A DNA stretch of 64,000 nt, from positions 6,328,285 through 6,392,284 of the forward strand of contig OV121096.1 in NCBI GenBank assembly GCA_921293015.1, in the 5' to 3' direction. Origin of the DNA: Phorcus lineatus. Its lineage: Eukaryota > Mollusca > Gastropoda > Trochida > Trochidae. The notes beneath the pieces were generated by a model. That model was not told the DNA's origin and did not search any database. It saw nothing but the letters and a program-made list of their open reading frames with translations. The position numbers and the translations under genes are program-made. Each line of letters begins with the position of its first letter. Positions within the stretch are counted from its first letter, which is position 1. This document shows, piece after piece, positions 14,509 to 24,853 of the stretch.

Positions 14509-14600
14509 TATCTTTCATTTCTTTAAACGCGCACCGTGTCTGCGCATGATGGAGAAACGATCAAAGAGGTAGTATCTGTTGTTTCTGTCTCGAATTATTT
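14509..14600 (-). promoter_or_regulatory. CPSF6: Likely 5' UTR / promoter of CPSF6
   Basis: A short GC-rich island lies directly upstream of the ATG in otherwise A+T-rich DNA. It contains ACGCGCAC and TGCGCATG within 14526-14552, which resemble NRF-1 half-sites, common in housekeeping promoters. No TATA box is evident. The start site cannot be placed from sequence. Confidence 0.35.
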
Positions 14601-16080
14601 TCCTTTTAAGTATTACTCAGATCAACAAGTACAAGAGAAAAATTATATGAATTCATAATATTATTCTTCAGTTGGTTCTAACTTTAGAAACACACATACA
14701 CACAAATTGATTCTATCATATCAACATGAGTTCATTTACAGCGGAATATAACGAACTTTTCTGAATGACTGACGGAACGAGCAGAATTATAGACTTGCAA
14801 GGGCGCCTCATTTATATAACAATGTACATATCTGAGAACTATTTATTTTTATATTTTTCCAAATCAATTTTCATTCATAACAAATGGAATGATGCTTCAC
14901 GGTAAAAGTGTTGCTGTCATGTAGATTGTCAGTGGCGGATCAAGGACGTTTAATATTTCGGCGGGGTACCCGTGTCACCCTTACTATTGGGTAAACAAGG
15001 ACTTCATAAAATTGTTCTTATATAACTTCCTGGATAACCCAAGACAGAAATGCAAAATGTGAATACATGTTCTCGGGCTTTACATACGTGTTCATAAATG
15101 GTATCTGTTAACTGATAATATGATATGAACATCATTAAGTTATAACTGTCACATCATTAGGTAATGAATCTACTGTAAATGACTTTTGAATTTCGGTTTT
15201 GTCACATTTATCTATTGTCTATTCATTTCTTCACACCCCAGAGTTTGGAAATTGGAAAAAAAAAATGAAATGTAAAGCTGCACAAATGATAACTTATTAA
15301 TGAAGGAAAAGAAGACAGCCTAAGGAATGATATCTCTTTTCGAAAACAATTTTTATGAAATATTGATCAATACATAAGATCGTCAGCAGCTAAACCCAGA
15401 GACATTAAACGAAAGTTATGTTTCAGTAGTCCCAAGCGCTTAGTGTTGAATGCGAACATATCTATACGCTATTTCCTTGGATGTATCAAGGACTACAGGT
15501 CCTTGAATGTATTCATAGCAAAATCTAGTTTTTCTAAACGAATTTTGAGAAAGTCACTACAAGTATATTGATCTGTAATTATTGCAATAAACTTTACTTT
15601 TGTTCAAACTGTTAGAGGATGGCACTATAAAACAAGAGCAGTTCCATTGGAAATAAGTCAATTTATCTTGAATACCCCAGTTTAAAAGCAAGTCTTTTTA
15701 AAAAGCATAATATGATGATATTTTATGTGTACTTGCAGTGGAGGATCCAGGGCCCCCCTCTTTGGATTTCTTAAAATAGATATCAACCGTAAGAATAAAA
15801 ATTGGTGACCCCCCGAGGACGACCCCCTTTTCAAAGGGCAACATTGTAGAAATAAACTATATTTTATTTTGTTGTCAAATCTTAGAAACGAACATATTAT
15901 CCCCAGTAACATCTTTCAACTGTGTTATAAATAATCATGTACTAATAGAATAAATTATGAACTGTCCACAGTGTCCCATTTAGGGCCTCCACGGGTACTC
16001 GAGTATTCGAGCCCGAGTCGGATTATGATGGGCCCGAGTTTATTTTTCTCGTTGACGAGGACTCGAAAAGAGATCATGGT
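14601..16080. other. Intergenic, repeat-like motifs only
   Basis: No gene is visible. The motif CAGTGG(C/A)GGATC(A/C)AGG occurs at 14930-14946 and again at 15736-15752 in the same orientation, which looks like the end of a dispersed DNA-transposon family. A stretch from about 15979 (TCCACGGGTACTCGAG) recurs in diverged form at about 19522. Both are probably fragments of repeats; neither has a mappable second end. Confidence 0.35.
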
Positions 16081-16089
16081 TACTTCTTT

Positions 16090-17045
16090 AAGTCGATATA
16101 TACGAGGGGGTTCAATAAGTTTTGCAACTTCAATAAAAAAAGACTCGCATAACTAATTTTTCACTTTTATTTTTCAGTATAAAACCCCTTTATCTCAACA
16201 CACTTAATTATTCCACTTCTCTTTAAGGCTTTTGGTGCCACTTTTGTAGAAGTTTGCGGGTTGCCCCCCTAACCACGCCTCTGTGGCAGCCTTGACGATT
16301 TCGTCATCCCGGAAGTGCCTTCCACGTAGGGCGGATTTCAGGTCTTGGCTGTTGGGTGGGTGATTCAGCTGTTCGAATCCACATTCACGTATCTAGTCTT
16401 GTGAACTGGAGCATTGTCGTGAAAAAGCAGAACAAGACCTGACAGCATTCCACGGCGTTTCTGTTTTTGTTTTTAGCAATTCTTCCATTAGGTTGGCATA
16501 CGATTGATTATTCATTATGTTGGGTGGCTTGTGATCAATTGATAATATGCCTTTTCATCCCAAAAGATCGTGGTCATAACCTTGCCAGCTGATGGTTGAG
16601 TGCGAAACTTCAGTGGAGGCGGAGAACTTGGGTTCTTCCACTGCTTGGATTCCAGTTTCATGGTCCCAGTAACCTTGACAGAGACAGAAATAGAGACAGA
16701 AACCCGGTTTCATCAGCATTATAATGATCCAGAAGCTCCACGCAACTTTCAGTTCTTTGATGGCGATCTTGTGCTCGGAGGTTTCTGGGTACCTATCTTA
16801 CAGATACCTTGAACATACCAAGATGATCATGAAGGATTTCTTCAACACTTCCAACTGATTCCTGGAATTCCAAAGAAAGTTCAGACGCTTTCACACGGCG
16901 GTAAACTAAAATTCTTCTTTCAAAAACTGGCAATAACTTCCAGTTGGGTGACTTCTGAGGGCCTGCCTTACCGTGGGTCATCGTCTTAGGACTCCCTGCC
17001 CCTTTAAAACTACCGGCGAAAAACCTTTGAATGGTTAGGAACATC
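16090..17045 (-). mobile_element. Decayed mariner-type transposon (transposase pseudogene)
   Basis: Reading the minus strand across frames gives the order of a mariner transposase. An N-terminal helix-turn-helix end (SVEEILHDHLGMFKVS, about 16800-16860) is followed by RWVPRNL-like sequence, then SKQWKNPSSPPPLKFRTQPS and GKVMTTIFWD (about 16545-16680), then the catalytic HDNAPVHKTRYV at about 16400-16440. Stops and frameshifts occur throughout. The 3' end near 16108-16136 (GAGGGGGTTCAATAAGT) looks like a mariner terminal repeat and is shared with the copy near 34786. Non-functional. Confidence 0.85.
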
Positions 17046-17082
17046 CTTACCCATCACATTACATAATATAATATGCGGTTAA

Positions 17083-17812
17083 AGGCCGGGATCCAAACCT
17101 CCAAAAAACCCATGGGTTTCTTATCTTTGTCATCTTTACTGTGATTGGTTGATTCTATAAACAGAAGATATAATCAACGTTTGAGTGACAGGGAAGTAAC
17201 GGTTTTTTTGGTGCCTGGGAGAGCCCAGCAGGGTCAAAGGTCATAAAACTTTACTACAACTTGTGGCTGGTGGTAGACTATTCAGATTCAGTGCATAATA
17301 ATCAGGAAAACAACCCTTAAGTTATAAAACATGAAGTTTGATTTTGTGTGATAAGCTGATATCATCAGTATATTAAGTTTTATATATTTAATGAGATGAC
17401 CAACACTAATTTAATGAGATCTTTAATTAAAGAATTAACTATAGGCCTAACATGGAAATGTACTTATTTTATTTTGTTAAAAAATGTTTATTTTACTATT
17501 GTTGACAATAGTTATACAAAATTATCTAAATACATTTCCTGTCACAATCTTTTCATAACCTTACTCAACAATAATGTAGTAAATGTAGTCAAAGTACTCT
17601 TTTAGTTTTTAGTTTTGATCAAACATGTTTAGGAATTCCCCTTCTTTGAAGTGTCAAGGATATATTGTGTAAATATGAGAACTTTCCGGTAAGACGATTT
17701 TGATTTATTCCACTTGGAACATATAGGTACCCTAAATTTTTCCCTTCAATGTGAAGTTTTTTCAGGTCAACTTGGACACGCCAACACCATGTATAGTGGC
17801 GGATGCCGGCCT
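17083..17812. mobile_element. TTAA-flanked non-autonomous element, piggyBac-like
   Basis: AGGCCGGGATCC at 17083-17094 is matched by its inverted partner GGATGCCGGCCT at 17801-17812 (11 of 12 bases). Each end is directly bordered by TTAA (17079-17082 and 17813-17816). TTAA target duplication is the hallmark of piggyBac insertion. The 730-bp interior is A+T-rich and codes for nothing I recognise, so this would be a MITE-class derivative. The family assignment is inference from the TSD and TIRs. Confidence 0.6.
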
Positions 17813-18447
17813 TTAAGTATTTCTGTAGCTTTGCGTCCCTCCTTGATAAGGAACTTGATCACAGCGCGTTAACTGTTCGTGTTTGACAGAATCCATGATT
17901 AAGGAGACCCCTAGGTCAATGCAGCTATTATATCTCATTAAGTAACTTTTGTGTCTAAAATTGTTTTGACATGTGTTAATATTATATTTTGAATAAAATA
18001 ACACCTGCTATTAACTAACACTGCTTATGTAAAAATAAATGCCCAGCTTGCAAAACTTATTGACACCCCTTCCTATAAATATCAGGGCTGAGCAACACAT
18101 GACCTCTTGTAAGAAGTTCGGGTGGAGACCGACCCCTCAAGTACTCAAGTCAATTTTTTTCAACCCGTGGCAGCCTAAATTATTCCCCTTCAATGTCGAT
18201 TCCACAAAAAATACCCAGTAGCTAGGACCGTCCTTTTACACACTTTGATTAGTAGCTCGACTAAGATATATATGCCACATTTTTAAGTAATACATAGTTT
18301 AAATCTCGCGACTAAAATGATATACAGTGTTGTTAAAGAAAAGGAAAGATTAATTCATATATCCCGCCTTTGAGATGCGAACTTGTCTCCCCTCAAAAGT
18401 GGACCAATCAGCGATTGGACCAGTTTGTTATGCTCTAGACGCACGTC

Positions 18448-18700
18448 ATGGCGTCTCAATGTGTCGTAGCAACTTGCACGTGGCCAGAAAACGAAGCAGA
18501 TTGTGAAAGACCCTCTTTGCACAGATTTCCATGGAAACAGCCCCAGCTTGCGAGAAAATGGGTGGCGAATGTTATCATGAGCGGTACACCCGCGGGGAAA
18601 ATAACCCATAGTTCACGAGTGTGCAGCCTCCATTTTGAAAAAGGACTGAGAACATCGGAATGCATCCCGACCTACTTCAAGGGCTCAAAAACCACTGTTG
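18448..18700 (+). CDS. THAP-type zinc-finger exon (first exon of a THAP protein, remainder uncertain)
   Basis: The ATG at 18448 opens an 84-codon exon ending in a GT donor (TTG|GTACGT, phase 1). It encodes a complete THAP C2CH module: C5-X4-C10, then C59-X2-H62, with the conserved P28, W38 and F63 and a closing CIPTYF (72-77), the counterpart of the AVPTIF box. THAP domains bind DNA in regulators and in P-element-type transposases. A possible terminal exon begins at 21573 (TTGTCATTACAG, then AAGACTTTTAA), which would add E-D-F and stop, giving an 87-aa THAP-only protein. It cannot splice in frame straight into gene A's exon at 24847. Whether it is a gene of its own or a lost N-terminus of gene A is open. 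Confidence 0.7.
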
Positions 18701-19213
18701 GTACGTTTTAAACAATGAGTCCATATCTATTTGATATTGTTATCATTACTGGACCTTATATTATAAACCGTGGTTATATATTGAATTACACTTCAGCAAT
18801 GAGTGTTACCGTAAATACTAAAAAAATCAACCTCTCGTATTTAACATTTAAAACGGTAACACTTACCATATGTGGGTGTTAAAAAAGGGAGATGTCGAAA
18901 TTGAAATCCTTTAGTTAGACAGAGTTTATATCTTCTTTTTTTTAAAAGATATTTTTAAAGAACATTTTACATCTATACACTAATAATAAATTTCATGTAA
19001 GACCCAGGGGCCAATTTGATCATCAAAAGTTGAAACTAGAACTGAAACAGGTAGTAAAATTCACCACTTAAGTACCAGGATGAATTACTCATGAGTACTC
19101 CAGTACCAATTGCATAGCCGTGAGTCAGTAAGAGATCACAAGGCAATTGAGTGTGCTAAGGAGGGTCCAGGGGCATGCCCCAAAAAAACGTTTTAAAGTT
19201 GGCTCACAAACAC

Positions 19214-19371
19214 GCACAGGGGCGTGTATCGCCAAAAAATATTATAATTATTAATATATAATGAAAATAAAAAATGGTATCTCTTCTATAAGTATTTATA
19301 AAGAAGAGATACCATATTTTATTATCATTAGATATTATTATTATAATTTTCGGCGATACACGCCCCTGTGC
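19214..19371. mobile_element. Hairpin MITE with perfect 20-bp ends
   Basis: Positions 19214-19233 (GCACAGGGGCGTGTATCGCC) are the exact reverse complement of 19352-19371. The interior is also largely self-complementary, around GGTATCTCTTC and GAAGAGATACC, so the whole 158 bp can fold into one hairpin. AAACAC directly borders both ends, consistent with a 6-bp target-site duplication. Non-coding. Confidence 0.8.
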
Positions 19372-20308
19372 AAACACGTGTTCCTGGCTTTTTTTTTAAC
19401 AGTTATCATGTTTTGGTTTTAATAACCAATTTTTATATTTTTGGGTGAGTTCATTTAAAGATCATCGATACTATGTTATAATTTAAGTTACAAGTGTACT
19501 AAGGTCACATTGTGTGTAGGGCTTCCACAAGTACTCGAGCACTGAAGCCAGAGTCGCGTCCAGATGGACTATAGGACTTGAGAAAGGGAGATTACTGTTA
19601 GGTATTTGCATTTTACATTAATTGCATATTATATTTAGGAATAACACACACTATGAATGTAACTGTTTAGCAAAATTTCAGAGGGTCACCAGGTCTGCTT
19701 TCGTGTTGATGCCGAGGCAGGCATAACAAAGGCAAATTTGTGCTTCATCTTGAGATGGTTTTCAGAGTAGAGGTCATTCCAGCCTTGAGTGACAGTTTTA
19801 TGCCAACACACCCAACATTCTGCTTTAAGCTTACGATGACCTCAGTCAGTTTGAAATATGCCTAAACGTTTGAACGTGATTTCTCTGTAGTGACTATTTA
19901 TAGTTTAAGAGGCGGGATAACTCTACTTTGACAAGGGCTCAAGTTGCAAGCTTCCACTTTAAATCCTCTCATCCGCCTCGTACCTGGGTACCCCTTCCTG
20001 GTGAGCCCTAGTTGAAACAAGGTCTATTACCAACATTGAAATAAGATTGAATTATAATTGGATTTGAGGTGATTTTTAGATCCAATGCTGGTTCAACATT
20101 GAAGACTATGATGGTGACGTATGTAACACGAGTCGCTGACATTTAAGGGTGTTCCACCAAAGCTGCCCTTTTCTCAACTTGAATCGAAATATTATTTGTA
20201 TGTCCAAATTCATTGTACCAAAAATTCAGATCAAACATCAACAACTACTAATGAAGGGTTGTGAACTTCTAATTCCAGCCTCATTTTTTTCAATATCTCA
20301 CCAACAAA

Positions 20309-20645
20309 AAGATTATTATCTGAGGAAGTGTGTCATACGACTTTTATGAAATGAGTGTTAATTTATGTAACCCGAGCGACAGTGATCGTAATACACAAAT
20401 TCATACAAGTTTTGTAAAAGTAATATACATGATGTAATTCCAAGTGTAATAATTTCTATATTACAGTTCTTAATTCAATCTAAAACGCATGATAAAATTC
20501 AGAAGTAGCAGCTGCTAGTCCCTTTCAATGGCCCACTACAGTGACGTCACAAACAATGGATTTATGACGTCACAGACCTCGAAATATGGTTACTTGCACT
20601 GAAAAAAATTTTGCTAGGCAAATGTCATATGTGCACATGTGCTCA
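20309..20645. repeat. Dispersed repeat carrying paired CRE octamers, copy 1
   Basis: This copy matches 39867-40192 along its length: GAGGAAGTGTGTCAT..., then CAGTGACGTCA, AACAATGG, TTTATGACGTCACAGAC, and finally TTGCTAGGCAAA and ATATGTGCACAT. TGACGTCA, the full CRE octamer, occurs at 20542-20549 and 20565-20572. The outer inverted arms seen in copy 2 are eroded here. Confidence 0.6.
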
Positions 20646-22347
20646 TATTGAAAACATGTCACCACTTACGATTAACCATGAAGTGTGATAAAACAATTTA
20701 TTCAACATTTTTAGTGTTCAACTCTGCCGCTCAAACCGTTCATTTTGTCCATCACCCCTACATGCTTCTGGTTAACTGGGTATATTATATCCGCTGCATT
20801 AAACACTGAAATTGACCTTTGCCCTAGTAAGGCTTATGTATTTTGATATCTTTTAAGGGTGATCCTTTTGATTGAGTCAATGTTGTTTGCTTAGGTGGCT
20901 TAAACCATGTCTGGTTATCCATTTACTTGAAATAAATTTGTGCAAGTGTAAAATTTTTATAGTGATACTGCAAAAATTTAAAGCAGAGTGTTACCAAAAT
21001 AATGTTTGTTACAAATGCCCAATTACAATTTTGTAAGAATTACTGACTTTATTCAAATTGAAAATTTATGTCGTCAATTGTGAATATAACTGACAAAATA
21101 ATATCTTTAAAAATACCATATAAACTAGTATATGCTTATCATATCAAATGACAGAATTGGCCCTTTGTTGAGAAATTTACAGGAATGGAAATTCATTTAT
21201 TTGATGTAAATCAAATAAATATAACCTTTTTTTATGTCAATGATAATGTCATTTTTGCATGTTTCATTTCATAATTTGTAACAATTCATAACTTATTTGT
21301 GGTTATTAATAATAAAAGGAAACACTTGTCGCTTTAAAACTGTTTTGTCAATGTGTAAATTTTAAACAATATCGAACAAATTTCAAGGTTGGGATTTAAC
21401 TAACATTATTTTGACATTGAAAAGTGACTAGTGAAGTAAATCAAATTTCAACTTTAAGAAAATGTCCTGGGCCCCAATCCTGCACCAAATTTATCTTTTT
21501 GTCTTGTGAAGATGATTTTACATTTTTACATTGACTTATTGTCCAATCTAATATTTTATATTGTCATTACAGAAGACTTTTAAGCATTGAGTTGAAAAAA
21601 CCAGGAACGGTTAGCAGGTGGAGTTTGGTGTTTCGAGAACCACAGATCTTTTGAGATGCTGTGAAGATTTCTCATAGATGAATAGATTAGTGTGCAGTTC
21701 TAGCGATGTTTTTTTTAATGTTTGCTTGATATTTTCAATTGACATGGTTCAAGAATTTGTATAATTGCAGATCTCAAATGAAAAAATTATAAAGATATGT
21801 GCTTAGAGGATATGTGTTCCTTCACTTGACTACAAATATTATATTTTTGTGATGTAGATGTCATGGGCAAGATATTACCCAAATTACATTAAATTTATAT
21901 TTATAGAAATTAGAAAAATGTATGATTAATTCACAGAAATATCCAAATTACATTAACAATTCAAATATAAAATTTATCATTATTCATAAGATACATAGTC
22001 ACAATCTTTTACAAGTAGACCATATTTCTCATAATCACCTTTTAACCTAAGGATACAAAATGTCAGAGTAAAATCTTCATTCTAAAAGTAGACAACTCGT
22101 CTATCTAAGACAAGAGTCTTTAATTAATAATCCTTTTTACAAGCGTTGACACTGACAGTGATTTTAGTAGATAAAGCCTTAGGCTAATTAAGCTAATCCA
22201 CTTAAGAACTTAATTGACCTCATCTAATTAATCTTCAAGTTTTCCAGACATGTCAATCTATAAGTCCAATGAAAACAATAACTGGCTATTTTATTAGTGA
22301 CACTGTTAACGAGATTAAAAAATCTAACCAATGAGAGATCACCTTCA

Positions 22348-22640
22348 TTTACCTATATAAGCCAAGATAGAAAATTAAATCTTCAGTGAGTCAGTCAGTT
22401 AGAGTTAGAGTTAGAGTTCGGATACCATCTAAACACTTCTCAAATCTAGACTCCAGGGGCTGTGTGTATATATTTAGATTGTCATGCCCCTGGAGGGATC
22501 ATCCACCTGTAATCTACATGTTATTATTATTCTGTTGTTAAAATTGTTCCTGTGAATAAACTTGTGCATAACTATTCCATGGACTTTGGATTTCTTCTGC
22601 CTAGAGTTAATTCCCCATTAAAAGCTAGACAGCAAGACCG
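22348..22640 (+). mobile_element. Solo-LTR-like region
   Basis: The order of elements is that of a retrotransposon LTR: TATATAAG at about 22353, a short GTTAGA/GTTAGAG tandem run (22399-22418), a stable hairpin (CCAGGGGC / GCCCCTGG, 22453-22493), AATAAA at about 22555, and then a TTGGGGCAG motif at about 22662, which could be a primer-binding region. I could not define the outer TG/CA ends or a target duplication, and no internal coding region follows. Confidence 0.35.
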
Positions 22641-24846
22641 TTATCCCGGAATATCCAAAGTTGGGGCAGATGAGGAATACCTACAACCCTGCTTCAGCTT
22701 TGTGATATAATAGTGCTTTTCTGTCAGACTCTGTGTGATACTTTTTATATTGCAATAGACTGGAAACCAATCAAATAAATCGTAATTTAACAGAAAATGT
22801 AATTGAATATTTGAAATTTGCATTTGCTTGATTTAAACATTTGGTTACAATTGTTTAAAAAAATGATGTGTATTATTGTAAATATGGCATTATTAGAAAA
22901 TTATTTTAATTTAAGATTTTTTGTTATCTTAAAAAAACCCTGTATACTGATAAAGAACTAATGTTGATGGGATGAATGATGACACAGGGTCACTGTTTGC
23001 TGTACCAGAGTGTTAAAAAGAATGAAAATCAAAGTTTGAAAGCATTAAAAACATTTATTAATATTAAAAGATAAGATTAAAATAGAAATAAAATCTTAAA
23101 ATCTACACTATTCTGAACATAAATGTCTTATTTCTATTTTGAAATACAAAACCAGTCTTTATTTACCTAAAACAGCATTGAAATAGAACCACATGTACAT
23201 GATCTTAGAAAACTTGTCCCTCCCATAACAGATTCTGGTTAATTTCAAAATAATGACTGCTCCCTTCAAGCCATCCTTCACACAACTTCCTGTTCTGCTT
23301 GGAGGACACTTCCTGTTTACCAATTCACAGTGTTGTGGTGAATGTTGTTGAATGTAATAGTTTTAGCTTGAATATTCACAGTTTTGTGGTGAGTCATTGT
23401 TGAATTAGTTTAAGCTCAAATATATCCATTTTTAGGTAAGCATGTTTTGAATATTTTTTACAACCTTTCAATAAAAGACATCAAATCATATGGCATTATT
23501 TTTTTTGTATGAGGCTCAAATCAATAAGAAGTCAGACAAGACTTTTATACAATTTACCAAAATTTTACTCATGAACATAAAAAGGTAATTTACCAGTGTG
23601 AGATTTGGAGTAATTTAACTGAAGAGCAAAATGGTCATTTAACTAAAACTGGCTAATAACTCCCTTGGGTTGTAAACAAGATATTTTGTATTCAAGGTTA
23701 TGTTTTGAATATGTTATAGGGATCAAGAATTTTATTTTTCTAGTTTGTGGGGAATGATAATCTTGGTGGCAATTGTGTAAATATTCTATCAAATAACCGA
23801 ATGTTAAGACTTCAAAATTTAATCAATAAATCTTCTTAAGATTAGATACCCCCTATATGATGTTATTATTGGACTCTTCAAGATAGGATAATTCTCAAAG
23901 CTGGTTAGTTATCATATAGCACACCTCTCACTCAGATTTTTTTAATTGTCTGTCAGAACGTTTGTCTGCAAACGTCAAGCTAACTGAGGCTGGGTCAATA
24001 ACAACGAGCCTCATTTCTACTTGTGGACGCAGTCTCGCCTTAAGGGGACACAGATTATGTTGTTGGAGTCAAATATTTCAAACTTTATAAAATGTGTTAT
24101 TTTATCGACAAGCAGTGGTTGTCTCTGAAAATCACAACCTAATATTGCTGATATGTTCAGTATTGAGGTTTAGGTTGTAACATTTATGATCGTGCGGCAA
24201 TATCTCAAACGTATTTCTGGAAACATATTTAAAGCAGATAACAAGGAAAAATATATAATTATAGTGTTTTACTAAGAAGATCAGATAACTACTATTCATG
24301 TAAATTAGATGCAAAATTTTGACTTGTTAATATATTTATGTCGGTTTTTCTTTCATTAAAAACAAGAAAACCTCCTAATTTTGGCATTAAGAGATAATTA
24401 TGCTAATTTAGGGAGAAAATTTGCATTGAACTCAAGACAGATGATCTTTTCCCTCTAAATCAGCCAAATAAAAAGTGTATGAATCATCACTCTGTGTCCC
24501 TTTAAGGTTAACATGAATAATTTGATATTCCCTTAGCTTTCAATGTAACAGGGTGGATTGTTACAGTAAGGACAGTTTCTGTTACAAGAGTGACACATTT
24601 GATATTGATGAAGTAGGCGGTACAATGTTTCAAGAAATTCTTTACCTTCTTTCCCACCCCCCCACCCCCACCTTTATTGATTATTTCTTATTCCTAATAA
24701 TCTATTTTACAGTTAATGTTACTTTTGAATACAATTGGTATCTTGAATATGAACATAAGACTTTGTTTTGGTAATAAGGAATTCAAGAAAACTCTGTTTG
24801 CGGTGTACATTGGAGCTTATTTCAAAGAAAATTTTGATTATTTCAG
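22641..24846. other. Upstream region of gene A, no gene recognised
   Basis: A+T-rich DNA without a recognisable coding exon. Gene A's first coding exon has a 3' splice site just before its ATG, so a non-coding (or undetected coding) upstream exon must lie in or beyond this interval, but I could not pick one out. A C-rich run (24652-24671) precedes the exon. Confidence 0.4.
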
Positions 24847-24853
24847 TGCCACA

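Noticed and set aside
18355-18665. Two minus-strand ORFs over the THAP exon
   Set aside because: Both are reverse-strand shadows of the THAP coding frame, which has all conserved C2CH residues.
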